DNA of 24,372 bases from DP-36 sp036004365 (lineage in GTDB: Bacteria > Desulfobacterota > Binatia > UBA9968): NCBI GenBank assembly GCA_036004365.1, contig DASYRN010000052.1, positions 1 through 24,372 on the forward strand. Reading direction: 5' to 3'. Below are positions 14,300 through 23,721 of the stretch, in pieces. Below the pieces are notes generated by a model. The model worked only from the letters and a program-made list of their open reading frames with translations, had not been told where the DNA came from and searched no databases. The translations under genes and the position numbers were made by a program. Positions within the stretch are counted from its first letter, which is position 1. Each line of letters begins with the position of its first letter.

Positions 14300-14866
14300 T
14301 CAACCTGACCGGCTCGGAATTTGAAGTTCATTCTGGAGCCAAACCAAGCCTCTGTAAACGTAGTGGAGGCCGGATAGCACGGTGGTTAAACTGGTCATCA
14401 AAACGAGGGCTTCATCAACGCTAGGATGAAGAAGCTTGGGATCATGGAGAAGAGCTAAGACTACCCCGACGGTGAAAAGTTGAAAAAAAGTACTCATCTT
14501 GCCGATCCAAGTGGCCTGAACTTTCGGGCGATCCCCGACAAGAAAATAGAGCATCCCATAGCCGAAAAGAATGATAATGTCCCGACTCACCACAAGAACG
14601 ACTAACCAAGATGGAAGTCCGCCGATCATGCCAAGCATCACAAAGGAGCTGATGACAAGCAACTTGTCTGCCACTGGATCGAGATAAGTCCCCAAAGAGG
14701 TCTTTTGGTTCATGACCCGCGCGACCGCGCCATCCAATGCATCGGTCAGACCGCCGATGATGAATACCGCGAGCGCATCAAGATAGAGGTGCGAAGCCAG
14801 CAAAACGAGAAAGAAAGGAATAGCAACGATGCGAATCAGCGTCAGAAAATTCGGCAGGTTCAGCAT
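14300..14866 (-). CDS. pgsA: CDP-alcohol phosphatidyltransferase, probably phosphatidylglycerophosphate synthase
   Basis: A 188-residue integral membrane enzyme. The family signature DGxxARxxxxxxxxGxxxDxxxD is complete, from DGAVARVMNQKTSLG to YLDPVADK at about residues 44-67. Several hydrophobic segments are seen (IPFFLVLLASHLYL, LLVISSFVMLGMIGGL, WLVVLVVSRDIIILFGYGML, FFQLFTVGVVLALL). It starts MLNLPNFLTLIRIVAIPFFL, a very typical PgsA beginning. The reaction would join CDP-diacylglycerol and glycerol-3-phosphate, the first step to phosphatidylglycerol and cardiolipin. Another CDP-alcohol transferase (for example inositol-phosphate type) cannot be excluded. It starts 14 bases after hflX without a clear Shine-Dalgarno, suggesting coupled expression. 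Confidence 0.88.
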   Translation of the reverse strand: MLNLPNFLTLIRIVAIPFFLVLLASHLYLDALAVFIIGGLTDALDGAVARVMNQKTSLGTYLDPVADKLLVISSFVMLGMIGGLPSWLVVLVVSRDIIILFGYGMLYFLVGDRPKVQATWIGKMSTFFQLFTVGVVLALLHDPKLLHPSVDEALVLMTSLTTVLSGLHYVYRGLVWLQNELQIPSRSG

Positions 14867-14880
14867 CCAAAGGAGTCCGG

Positions 14881-16239
14881 CTACCTCTGTAAATGAGTAA
14901 CTGGGTGATCTGAGTTATGAGCCCCGTTTTCCTTGAGCCATTTCCTCAACTGCCCGGCGAGCTTGGGAGTGAGAAGAGCCGTTACCTGAGTCCCATCTTC
15001 CCGATATTCTTCTCTCAGGATCCGCCCTCTCTGGCGCAAGAGAGAAAGAAAATAACCTTGGGAAGGGGAAAAGAAGAATTGGGCCCGCTCTTTTCCTTGG
15101 TCCAGCAGTCTCTCGATCATTTCCAGAAGCTGATCGACTCCCTTACCGGTCAACGCCGAAATCCGACAAAAACCACCGGCTTCCTTCGCCAGAGGTCCCT
15201 GAAAAGGCATTGAGGGAAACAGATCCATCTTGTTCGCTACCAGAAAACCAGGGGTCGCGCCGGCTCCGATATCATCCAACACAGCCCTAATGATTCGAAT
15301 TTGCTCCTCATAGAAGGGGCTGCTCATATCGACAACGTGAAGCAACAAATCCGCACTCCTGACCTCTTCGAGCGTGCTTTTAAACGCTTCAACTAGCGAG
15401 TGAGGAATTTTATTGATGAATCCCACGGTGTCCGCCAGCATCACTCGATCCCCACCTGGAAGCCGAAGGGAGCGGATCATCGGATCAAGAGTAGCAAACA
15501 ATCTATCTTCGACCGCGACTCCCGCGCGCGTCAGTGTATTCATCAAAGTTGATTTTCCCGAGTTGGTATACCCCACCAGAGCAACGGTTGCATACGGAAC
15601 TTCCATCCTTTCGTGACGTTGCAGGTCGCGAGTCTTTTCTACCTTTGCCAAGCGACGCTTCAGAGTCGCGATGCGCTCCCGCACCCGCCGCCGATCCACT
15701 TCCAACTGGGTTTCTCCGGGACCGCGCGTCCCAATGCCTCCGCCGAGTCGGGAGAGGTGAAGCCAACGACGGGTCAAGCGGGGCCTCAGATATTCCAGTT
15801 GAGCGAGCTCAACCTGAAGTTTCCCGTCGTTGCTTCGCGCCCTCTGGGCAAAGATATCGAGAATCAACTGACTCCGATCAATCACCCGGGTTTCAAGAGC
15901 GAGCTCTAAATTGCGTTGCTGAGCGGGACTTAGATCCTCGTCAAAAATGACCAGATCTGGCCTGATTTCTCTAAGATGGTCGCGGATCTCATCTACTTTT
16001 CCAGAGCCGATGAGTGTGGCCGGATGGACCCTTCTCAACTGCTGGGCAAATCTCGATACGACTCTCGCACCCGCGGTCTCGGTTAGCTTCTCCAGCTCGT
16101 CCAAACTCGATTCCAAAGGAATCTTGTGGTTCCCAGAGGAGCCTTCCACACCCACCAGCACGGCTCGTTCTTGGAATCGGTACGGATGGAGATGGGTTCG
16201 CTTCAAGAGACTAATAGCTAACAGTGATTCGGTCGCCAA
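14881..16239 (-). CDS. hflX: ribosome-associated GTPase HflX
   Basis: A 452-residue GTPase that splits or rescues stalled ribosomes in family members studied. The N-terminal HflX domain (AVLVGVEG, FDEDLSPAQQRNLE), the family signature RLGGGIGTRGPGETQLE (164-180) and the G domain follow: G1 GYTNSGKST (223-231), G3 DTVGF, G4 NKMD, G5 SAL. A C-terminal domain of about 60 residues completes it. The start is uncertain. The longest frame begins at TTG 16239 and overlaps dnaE by 29 bases; a TTG at 16206, just after the dnaE stop, would also leave the conserved domain whole. Neither has a good Shine-Dalgarno, so coupling to dnaE translation is likely. pgsA follows after 14 bases. Confidence 0.95.
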   Translation of the reverse strand: MATESLLAISLLKRTHLHPYRFQERAVLVGVEGSSGNHKIPLESSLDELEKLTETAGARVVSRFAQQLRRVHPATLIGSGKVDEIRDHLREIRPDLVIFDEDLSPAQQRNLELALETRVIDRSQLILDIFAQRARSNDGKLQVELAQLEYLRPRLTRRWLHLSRLGGGIGTRGPGETQLEVDRRRVRERIATLKRRLAKVEKTRDLQRHERMEVPYATVALVGYTNSGKSTLMNTLTRAGVAVEDRLFATLDPMIRSLRLPGGDRVMLADTVGFINKIPHSLVEAFKSTLEEVRSADLLLHVVDMSSPFYEEQIRIIRAVLDDIGAGATPGFLVANKMDLFPSMPFQGPLAKEAGGFCRISALTGKGVDQLLEMIERLLDQGKERAQFFFSPSQGYFLSLLRQRGRILREEYREDGTQVTALLTPKLAGQLRKWLKENGAHNSDHPVTHLQR

Positions 16240-19200
16240 ACAGCCGCCCTACGGCTTCTGCGAGGGCGGGGATCGAAGCCACTTTGAGATCCTCGGAAAT
16301 TTCAATAGTGGTTTCGCTGTTGTCAGGCATAACCATATGGAGAAGAACTTTGCAAGATCCGGGATATTTGAGAAGCGTAGCGTGTAGAAGAGTCAAATCT
16401 TCGGGTGTCACATTAGAGCCGCGGACGTGAAGGTGAATTCTACCACCATTTTGCGCTTCTTTGGCTTTCGCGTCGCGACTGTCTTTTCTGGGAGCGCCCG
16501 GACCGACTTCTATGATGGAAGTGATCTCATTGGCGATGATCTGAGCCCTCTCCTCGCCCACCTCAAGCCTTCCCTTGACTACAATCGGGTCATCCAAAAC
16601 AAGAGTGTCCATGCACCGCCGGTAGGTGTCCGGCCAGGCGATCACCTCGATAAAGCCGCTTCTATCCTCCAACTGAAAGCTCGCATAGCGCTCCCCTTTT
16701 TTTGTATTCCTAAGTCTGAGCGCCGTGACAACGCCGACAATTTTGACCTCTCCGTTTGAAGACCTCTCGCGCAGGTCGACTACGGACCCGTTGGTTAATT
16801 GTTTGATGGTCTCTTCGTACTTGTCCAAAGGATGACCGGTGATATAGAAGCCGAGGGTCTCCTTCTCAAAAGCGAGCAACTGATGGACGGACCACTCTTC
16901 AACTTCCGGGTAAGTGTCGTTGTTTCTTTCCCCGCCATTGCCACCTGTTAAGGAGGCAAAGATGTCAATCTGGGCACTTTGGTGGCCCCGTTGGTAGGAC
17001 TGGCCTGCTTTGATCGCTTCATCCAGAACAGCCATCATTTGTGCCCGCGAAGTCCTCGTGGAGTCGAAAGCGCCGCACTTGATCAAGCTCTCCACCACCC
17101 TTCTATTGTTTGCGGTCAAATCGACCCGCCTGCAAAAATCATAGATCGAGCTAAAAGCTTCCTGCTGCTCACGGCTCATGAGAATATTTTCGACCGCTTT
17201 TTCGCCAACGTTTTTGACGGCCGCCAAACCAAACCTGATCTTGTCTCCCACAACGGTGAAGTCGGAGCGACTCTCGTTGATATCGGGGGGAAAAACCTCA
17301 ATACCCCTTTCGCGGCACTCCGCCAAGTTTTTGATGACTTTATCTGTATCCCCCATCTCCGAACTTAATAGCGCAGCCATAAATTCGACCGGGTAATGGG
17401 CCTTGAGATAGGCAGTTTGATACGAAATCAACGCATAGGCGGCAGAGTGAGACTTGTTAAATCCATAGCGGGCGAAAGTCTCCATCTGATCAAAGATCTC
17501 GCCCGCCTTGCGGCGGTCGATCTTGTTTTTTCTGGCACCTTCCACGAAGCGTTCTCTCTGACTCGCCATCTCCTCAGGATCTTTCTTACCCATCGCGCGG
17601 CGCAGAATATCGGCCTCTCCCATACTGTAGCCCGCAAGCCTCTGCGCGATCTGCATCACCTGCTCCTGATAGACGATGACGCCGTAAGTATCCTTTAAAA
17701 CCGGCTCCAATAGCGGATGGAGATAACGGATCTGCTCTTTTCCATGCTTGCGCTTGATGTATTCCTCGGCCATGCCGCTGTCCAGAGGGCCTGGACGGAA
17801 AAGAGCTAAGACCGCCACCAGATCTTCGAAGCAGTTGGGACGGATCTTGACGGTCATCTCCCGGATCCCCGCACTTTCAAGTTGGAAGACCCCGGTGGTA
17901 TTTCCCGAGCAAAGGAGCCGGTAGGTTTTCTTGTCGTCCAGAGGAAGATTATTCAGATCGACCCGGACTCCCCGGCTGGTCTCGATAAGCTTGATGCAGT
18001 CATGGATTAGCGTGAGAGTCTTTAAACCCAAAAAATCAAACTTGATGAGCCCGATCTTCTCGACACTTTCCATGTCGAATTGGGTCACGATCCCTCCTTC
18101 TTTGTCCACGTAAAGCGGGAGGTAATCGACCAACGGGAGATTGGATAGAACCACTCCGGCCGCATGGGTCGAGGCATGGCGCGTAAGCCCCTCCAGGCGA
18201 AGCGCGTGATTGATGAGATTTTGTATTCTCGGATCGCTCTTCACGAGCCCCTGCAGTCTCGGCTCCATCTTGAGGGCGTCCGTCAAGGCATAATCAAAAC
18301 CCTGCTTAGGAGCAGGAATCAGCTTGGCGATGGCATCGGTCTCCGCAAATGAAAAACCAAGGGCGCGTCCGACGTCCTTAATCGCCGCCTTCGCCTTTAG
18401 AGTCCCGAAAGTCGTAATTTGGGCTACCTTATCTTCGCCGTATTTCTGCTTGACGTATTGAATGACCTGATCCCTGCCCCGGATACAGAAGTCAACATCG
18501 ATGTCGGGCATCGAGCGTCGCTCCGGGTTGAGAAAACGCTCGAAAAGAAGTCCATGGCGAATCGGGTCGAGGTCCGTGACCCTAAGCGCGTAAGCCACCA
18601 CGCTTCCGGCAGCCGAACCCCTTCCCGGTCCCACGGGAATGCCGTGATTCTTGGCGTAGTTGATAAAATCGGCGACGATCAGAAAGTAACCGGAAAACTG
18701 CATCCCCTTAATCACGTTGAGCTCAAAGTTCAGGCGCTCTTCGTACAGCTTAAGAATTTCTTCGTTGGGCTCCGGACCGACATGTTTTTGGCTTTCCAGT
18801 CGCTCAGCCAGGCCGTTTCGAGCCAGCTCGTCGAGATGATCATCCAGGGTCATCCCTTTCGGAGGATCGAAGTGGGGAAAATGATAGCTGCCGAACTCCA
18901 ACTCGAGATTGCATCGCTCGGCAATTTCGATGGTTCTTTCTACGGCGTCCGGGCAGTAATCGAAACCCCTTTTCATTTGCTCGGCCGATTTCACAAAAAG
19001 CTCGTCCGTGGCGAATTTTAGGCGATTCTCCTCGTCAATCGTCTTACCGGTCTGGACGCAAAGGAGCACATCGTGCGCAGGCGAATCTTCCCGTCCGCGG
19101 TAATGGCAATCGTTGGTGGCGACCAATGGCAGCGAGACGTCTTTGGCCAACTCGACGAGCATGCGGTTAACTTTCTCCTGCTCCGAAATCTTGTTGTCTT

Positions 19201-19738
19201 GAATCTCCAGATAGTAACGGCTGTCGAATATGGCCGCGTAACTTTCAGCCGCAGCCTTGGCCTTCTCGATCTGACCTGTGGAAAGCGCTTGTGAAACCTC
19301 ACCCTGCAGACAAGCACTCAGGGCGATAAGCCCATTGTTATATTCTTTCAGCAATTCCTTATCCACGCGCGGCCGGTAATAGAAGCCTTCCGTGAAGCCG
19401 AGCGTGACCAGCTTGCAGAGGTTACGGTAGCCCTCCATGTTCATGGCGAGCAGAATGAGATGATGATTGTACTCCTTGGGCCCCCTATCCACGCCCTTGC
19501 GCTCAAACCGGCTTAACGGCGCCACATAGATCTCACAACCGATGATCGGCTTTATGCCATGGCGGATCGCTTCGTTATAGAACTCCACGGCACCAAACAT
19601 ATTCCCATGATCGGTCATGGCGACCGCTGGCTGTTTGAGTTCCTTCAAGCGCTCAAAAAGCGGTTCAATCTTATTGGCGCCGTCTAGAAGACTGTATTGA
19701 GTATGACAGTGAAGATGGACGAAACGAGAATGCTCCAT
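16211..19738 (-). CDS. dnaE: DNA polymerase III alpha subunit
   Basis: The 1175-residue replicative polymerase, normal length for DnaE1. The N-terminal PHP domain begins FVHLHCHTQYSLLDG. Its metal-ligand positions look complete (H10, H12, D19, H44, E69, H93, C143, D210, H212), unlike the degenerate E. coli protein. The polymerase active site has PDIDVDF (411-417) with Asp412 and Asp414, and the third acidic residue in IKFDFLGLKTL. GPGRGSAAGSVVAYAL lies at 371-385. An OB-fold (about 1000-1080, VVTALRLRNTKKGERYASFQ) and a C-terminal domain follow. ATG at 19738 has no clear Shine-Dalgarno; A/T tracts fill the 59-base gap upstream. The 3' end overlaps the longest hflX frame. Confidence 0.98.
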   Translation of the reverse strand: MEHSRFVHLHCHTQYSLLDGANKIEPLFERLKELKQPAVAMTDHGNMFGAVEFYNEAIRHGIKPIIGCEIYVAPLSRFERKGVDRGPKEYNHHLILLAMNMEGYRNLCKLVTLGFTEGFYYRPRVDKELLKEYNNGLIALSACLQGEVSQALSTGQIEKAKAAAESYAAIFDSRYYLEIQDNKISEQEKVNRMLVELAKDVSLPLVATNDCHYRGREDSPAHDVLLCVQTGKTIDEENRLKFATDELFVKSAEQMKRGFDYCPDAVERTIEIAERCNLELEFGSYHFPHFDPPKGMTLDDHLDELARNGLAERLESQKHVGPEPNEEILKLYEERLNFELNVIKGMQFSGYFLIVADFINYAKNHGIPVGPGRGSAAGSVVAYALRVTDLDPIRHGLLFERFLNPERRSMPDIDVDFCIRGRDQVIQYVKQKYGEDKVAQITTFGTLKAKAAIKDVGRALGFSFAETDAIAKLIPAPKQGFDYALTDALKMEPRLQGLVKSDPRIQNLINHALRLEGLTRHASTHAAGVVLSNLPLVDYLPLYVDKEGGIVTQFDMESVEKIGLIKFDFLGLKTLTLIHDCIKLIETSRGVRVDLNNLPLDDKKTYRLLCSGNTTGVFQLESAGIREMTVKIRPNCFEDLVAVLALFRPGPLDSGMAEEYIKRKHGKEQIRYLHPLLEPVLKDTYGVIVYQEQVMQIAQRLAGYSMGEADILRRAMGKKDPEEMASQRERFVEGARKNKIDRRKAGEIFDQMETFARYGFNKSHSAAYALISYQTAYLKAHYPVEFMAALLSSEMGDTDKVIKNLAECRERGIEVFPPDINESRSDFTVVGDKIRFGLAAVKNVGEKAVENILMSREQQEAFSSIYDFCRRVDLTANNRRVVESLIKCGAFDSTRTSRAQMMAVLDEAIKAGQSYQRGHQSAQIDIFASLTGGNGGERNNDTYPEVEEWSVHQLLAFEKETLGFYITGHPLDKYEETIKQLTNGSVVDLRERSSNGEVKIVGVVTALRLRNTKKGERYASFQLEDRSGFIEVIAWPDTYRRCMDTLVLDDPIVVKGRLEVGEERAQIIANEITSIIEVGPGAPRKDSRDAKAKEAQNGGRIHLHVRGSNVTPEDLTLLHATLLKYPGSCKVLLHMVMPDNSETTIEISEDLKVASIPALAEAVGRLFGDRITVSY

Positions 19739-19797
19739 TGAGTCAATAAAAAGCTAGCACAAAAAGAAGTTCGAAACAATTTTTTTTCTTCGTTTTT

Positions 19798-20877
19798 CTA
19801 TTTTGGCCGCGGCTCGTGAATGGACGCGTCGGGCTGCCTTAGCTCACCCCGGCGAAGGAGACGGACCGCGTTGACCAAGCTGCGCGCCGCGTTGCGAACT
19901 TCGCGGTGAAAATGCTCGTCGCGGTCAAGATCCTCGTGGCTTGTCGCATAAGGCGCATAGTAACCGACGTAGCTCCCCACCACCGCCGCATAACCCGCTG
20001 ACACAAGCCCGATATCCATCAACCAATCGGTGAGGATGCGGCGCAGCGCCTCGACGCCGTCCGCGTCGCCGTGGACCACTACCGAAAAGACGCGCCCGGC
20101 CAAATGACGAGGGTAATGCCATCCCTTGAGCTCAACCTCTTTAGCGCGCTGGGGATTTTTGCCTCCGGTCAGCGTCGGATCGGGGTTCCCCCCATCCGCG
20201 CAGACCAGCCTGTCGATCATGAGCTTGAGTGAGCTCGGTGCTTGGTACCAGTTGACCGGGCAAACGATCATGACCCCATGCGCTGCGACCCAACGGGGAT
20301 AGATTTCCGCCATCCAATCATTGACCTGACCCATTGCGTGGTTCGGATAACATGAGCAGGGCCAATGACAAAGCGGCATCGCGGTCGAAACACAGGCCTT
20401 ACACGGATATATGATGCGGCCGTACTCGGAGGTCAGACGACTCAGGTCCAAAAGATCCGCTTCAAAGTCCTTTTCTTCCTTGACAACCTCTTCCGCCATC
20501 TTGACAAGTCTAAAGGTCTTCGACATCTCGCCCGAGCAAGTTTGGTCACTACGGGAAGATCCGTTGATGAGGAGAATACGAGAGGGAGATTTGCCACTTT
20601 TTTGCCGCTTCTCGGCTTCTTGTATGGCCCTGCGAGTCTCCAGCCATTCCACGGGAAGCTGGAAATTGGGATCGGTGAAATCTGGACCGGCGCGCCGCGT
20701 GCGAGGGCTCTTACGGTACCTATCGTAGCCGTCCCACGCGGCTTCGATGACTCTCTCCAGTTCTGCCTCGACCCTCTCAAAGGCAGGATCGTCGAAGCGC
20801 TGCCGCAGCCGCTTCGCGAACTCTTCCTTAGTGAGCTGGACGCTCGGCATCCCCTTGCGAACTTTCGGCTTCGCCAT
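19798..20877 (-). CDS. flavodoxin-fold NAD(P)H-dependent oxidoreductase (FMN reductase-like)
   Basis: The 359-residue protein has a flavodoxin-like domain from about residue 98: ILLINGSSRS (101-110) is the FMN phosphate-binding loop, and CPVNWYQAPSSLKLMIDRL is the conserved flavin-contact segment of NADPH-dependent FMN reductases. Two features are odd. About 97 residues rich in charged helices precede the fold. Five cysteines cluster at C160, C163, C171, C175 and C177 (YPCKACVS...LCHWPCSCYP), reminiscent of iron-sulfur flavoproteins but with a different spacing. GGGAGGG before the ATG at 20877 is a good ribosome binding site. The Nudix gene ends 17 bases upstream, so the two are probably co-transcribed. 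Electron acceptor unknown. Confidence 0.82.
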   Translation of the reverse strand: MAKPKVRKGMPSVQLTKEEFAKRLRQRFDDPAFERVEAELERVIEAAWDGYDRYRKSPRTRRAGPDFTDPNFQLPVEWLETRRAIQEAEKRQKSGKSPSRILLINGSSRSDQTCSGEMSKTFRLVKMAEEVVKEEKDFEADLLDLSRLTSEYGRIIYPCKACVSTAMPLCHWPCSCYPNHAMGQVNDWMAEIYPRWVAAHGVMIVCPVNWYQAPSSLKLMIDRLVCADGGNPDPTLTGGKNPQRAKEVELKGWHYPRHLAGRVFSVVVHGDADGVEALRRILTDWLMDIGLVSAGYAAVVGSYVGYYAPYATSHEDLDRDEHFHREVRNAARSLVNAVRLLRRGELRQPDASIHEPRPK

Positions 20878-20894
20878 AGACCCTCCCTAGATTG

Positions 20895-21323
20895 TCAAAG
20901 CCGCGATCGAGCTTTAGGCCACAGCCCCGCTTCCACAAAATCATCTGCGATTTTGCCAAGAATATTGGCAAATTTGATCCTGCTTCGTTCCGCGGGTTCG
21001 ATGCTCTTCAAGCTCTGACCTTCGTACAGCCTCAACTCTTCGCAGTCCTTTTCGATTTTAGACCAAAAGATATGTTTGACATTGGGATAGGCATCGCCCT
21101 CCGTGCACACATATCTCCGAAAAAACTTCCACTCCTTCAAATCGATGCCCAACTCCTCTTTGACTTCCCGAACCAGGGCTTCTTCCGGCGTCTCACCGTT
21201 TTCCACATGTCCTCCGAACAGATCCCAATGATTGGGAAACGGTATGCCCGGCTTGTTTTCGCGCAGATAGATCAGCAGCCTATTGTGCCGGTCAAAGAGA
21301 AGGGCCATCGCAATGTGTCTCAT
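20895..21323 (-). CDS. Nudix hydrolase
   Basis: A 142-residue protein with a complete Nudix box GX5EX7REUXEEXGU at residues 38-60 (GHVENGETPEEALV, then REVKEELGI), so the Mg2+-dependent pyrophosphohydrolase site is intact. The preceding FPNHWDLFGGHVENGE is typical of enzymes that clean up nucleotide diphosphate derivatives, in the MutT/ADP-ribose pyrophosphatase range. The substrate cannot be told from sequence. ATG at 21323 has a weak site (GGGAAAGAG). The oxidoreductase gene follows after 17 bases. There are about 300 bases upstream to the histidine kinase gene, so this is probably the first gene of a two-gene unit. Confidence 0.9.
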   Translation of the reverse strand: MRHIAMALLFDRHNRLLIYLRENKPGIPFPNHWDLFGGHVENGETPEEALVREVKEELGIDLKEWKFFRRYVCTEGDAYPNVKHIFWSKIEKDCEELRLYEGQSLKSIEPAERSRIKFANILGKIADDFVEAGLWPKARSRL

Positions 21324-21601
21324 GGGGGCTCTTTCCCATTGTATTCATTGGCTTCTTTCGTTGAATGCGGGGAATGGGTAAGGAATCTATGGATGTGTTC
21401 GGCATGCTCAGGCAAGGGATGCGAGAGCGGACTTGTGTCGCTTGAAGTTAATTCTGCCCGGCCATCTGCCTCCTGGGACGGCAACGCTATCTAATGAGGG
21501 ACGAAAATGTCAACCCTAAATTTTAAAGGAAATAAACGGCTACAAGCCCCCATCGGGAATGGACGTTCGGCGCTGTGTTTGGACGGCAATAGGAGATAGA
21601 A

Positions 21602-21613
21602 CTGTCTAGACAG
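21602..21613. repeat. 12-base perfect palindrome after the histidine kinase gene
   Basis: CTGTCTAGACAG is self-complementary and lies ten bases after the kinase stop codon. No T run follows on the minus strand, so it is not a standard terminator. The remaining bases between 21324 and 21601 hold no reading frame or repeat that I can support; this gap presumably contains the promoter of the Nudix-oxidoreductase pair. Confidence 0.35.
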
Positions 21614-21622
21614 CAGCCAAGC

Positions 21623-23539
21623 TTAAATCGCGGCCTTCACATTGGGGATGACTTCTTCGGTGAGTTCTACGATTCCAGAAGGTATCGTAACCGTGAAGAT
21701 CGAGCCAAGGCCAGGTCGGCTTTGCACATCTACCTTGCCTCCGAGCAAATCCGTAAATTTTTTTACAATGTAGAGTCCCAACCCAACGCCGTCATTTTTC
21801 AGAACCTCTTGGCTCTCGACCTGTCGAAACATGCCAAATATGTTCGGCAGAGCCTCCTCAGGGATCCCTATCCCGGTATCGGCTACTTGGAATTCGACGC
21901 CTGCCCCATTCTTCAAGTAGCGGACTGATACCTTGACATCGCCTACGTTTGTAAACTTGATAGCGTTGTTGATCAAATTTTGAAGAATATGCCTAAGCTT
22001 CCCCTTGTCCGTCATGATCACTGGCAGGTCCAAAGGGTAATCCCAGTTCAGCGTAATCGTCCTGTTTAGAGGAACGCTATAGAGCGACCTGATCTCGGCG
22101 AGCAGCTTCGCTAGATCCACCACTTCGCGATCAGCCATAATGGCACCGGCCTCCACCTTTGTGGCCTCCATAATGCCGCTCATCATCTCTAACATGTCAG
22201 CGGATTGCTTATTGATCTTCTGCAACGCCTTTTCCTGCTCGGAGTTAATGTCCCCGAACATTCCCTGTGCCATCATCCCGCCGTAACCGAGTATGACGTT
22301 AAGCGGAGTTCTAAGCTCGTGCGACATGACACCAAGGAATTCATCTTTTGCTTTGTGCGATTTTCCGAGTGCTTCTGCTTTGGTCTTGACGGTCTCATAG
22401 AGCTGAGCGTTGAAGATCGCTATAGCCGCTTGACCCGAGAGGGTAGATAAAAAGTCAACCTCTTCGTTTGTGAACTGGTGCTCTCGGTCGAAGAACAAAC
22501 CTAGAACCCCCAGCACCGACCCCTTGGCCATCAGTGGCACACCCAGATACGACACCAGGCCGTGAGCACGGAACAACAAGTTATCGCGTGTCCGAAGATC
22601 TGTCCGGGCACTGGACACTAAAAAAGGAGTTCTGGTTTCCGACACCACATTAGCCAAATCCCGATCGGACTCCCATTCTTCGTTCTTCCATTCTTGACCC
22701 GCAAGGTGGCGAGTCGTAAGTGTTGCTAACACGCCCTGCTTGCTGTCAAACAACTTGACGTTGGAAGCGGCCACAAAAGGAAATAGAAGACTTACTTTTT
22801 CAAGCAAGACGTCCAAAACCGTGTGGAGATCCAAGGTCGAGGCAATTGCGAGACCGATTTCGTACAGAGCGGCCTGACATTCACGTTGGTGTTGAACCCG
22901 TTCTGCAACCCGCCTGCGTTCGGCTTCCTGCTCCGCCCTTTCTTTCAGCGCCTTTTCCGACCTTTCCACCTGAGCGAAATAACCGTAGAACAACGCGATC
23001 ACAAACGGAAATGGAATACGCACAAAGCTACTCGGATCATTCAACTGGTTAGATTGAAAAAGGTAACTGCCATACAGCACAGGCGCCAAAATCGTAATCA
23101 ATGCCAATCCTCGAAAGTCATGACATATGCAACAGAGGAGAATCGTGCTGAAACAGGCGAGATAAAAATCGGGACTCGTATAACCGCTGAGACCGATCGA
23201 CACGGTGAGGAAAAGCGTGTCCAGAAAAAGCAACGGACCGTAGAAATAAGGGGAGTTCAACAGTTTGTCTTCAACGAAGTAGAGAGTGGCATTGGTCATG
23301 AGGTAAAAGAGAAGCAGCGCATGGACCTCTACGGGCGCAACCCGTCCCCCGGTGGAGTAAAGCAGCAGGTAGGAGCACATGATGACAAAGGGCCATCTTA
23401 CGCGGATAACCGTTTCTTTTTTCAAAACGGAAGTGATTCCTGTGGCCCAATGGAGATCAGTGAGTGGGGAAAGATCCCGCTTGTTTGGGGCTGCCGAATC
23501 CACGTTGTTTTTCTCGGCCTTTTTGCGCCTTTTAGACAT
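21623..23539 (-). CDS. membrane-bound GAF sensor histidine kinase (orphan)
   Basis: A 638-residue sensor kinase. About six hydrophobic segments lie between residues 48 and 190 (WPFVIMCSYLLLYS, HALLLFYLMTNATLYFV, GPLLFLDTLFLTVSIGLSG, YLACFSTILLCCICHD, ALITILAPVLYGSYLF, FPFVIALFYGYFA). A basic coiled coil (about 190-215) leads to a GAF domain (about 225-385). The HisKA H-box MSHELRTPLN has the phospho-acceptor His407. The ATPase part shows N box NLINNAIKFT, G1 DTGIGI and G2 GVGLGLYIV. No receiver domain is fused and no response regulator gene is within the window, so the partner is elsewhere. ATG at 23539 has a weak AGAGAG upstream. Signal unknown; the integral-membrane N terminus resembles MASE-type sensors rather than a periplasmic loop. 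Confidence 0.92.
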   Translation of the reverse strand: MSKRRKKAEKNNVDSAAPNKRDLSPLTDLHWATGITSVLKKETVIRVRWPFVIMCSYLLLYSTGGRVAPVEVHALLLFYLMTNATLYFVEDKLLNSPYFYGPLLFLDTLFLTVSIGLSGYTSPDFYLACFSTILLCCICHDFRGLALITILAPVLYGSYLFQSNQLNDPSSFVRIPFPFVIALFYGYFAQVERSEKALKERAEQEAERRRVAERVQHQRECQAALYEIGLAIASTLDLHTVLDVLLEKVSLLFPFVAASNVKLFDSKQGVLATLTTRHLAGQEWKNEEWESDRDLANVVSETRTPFLVSSARTDLRTRDNLLFRAHGLVSYLGVPLMAKGSVLGVLGLFFDREHQFTNEEVDFLSTLSGQAAIAIFNAQLYETVKTKAEALGKSHKAKDEFLGVMSHELRTPLNVILGYGGMMAQGMFGDINSEQEKALQKINKQSADMLEMMSGIMEATKVEAGAIMADREVVDLAKLLAEIRSLYSVPLNRTITLNWDYPLDLPVIMTDKGKLRHILQNLINNAIKFTNVGDVKVSVRYLKNGAGVEFQVADTGIGIPEEALPNIFGMFRQVESQEVLKNDGVGLGLYIVKKFTDLLGGKVDVQSRPGLGSIFTVTIPSGIVELTEEVIPNVKAAI

Positions 23540-23721
23540 CTCTCTTTTTTCTGAGAATTACAGAGAGCACATGGCATGCCAAAGGTCGTAGGGGTCCGGT
23601 CGGGCTGAAAGTACCTGATTTCACTCGGAAATGTTGGTTAATAGAGGTCCCCAGAAAAAAGTAATTCCATGCTGCTTGGACAAATGTTGCTCAATACGAC
23701 GACTTTTGCTCAAGGATAGAC

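Noticed and set aside
14146..14424. Plus-strand frame beginning MVGTGGIEPPTSSVSRKRSP
   Set aside because: This is the well-known false protein read from the strand opposite a tRNA gene; here it is antisense to tRNA-Val.
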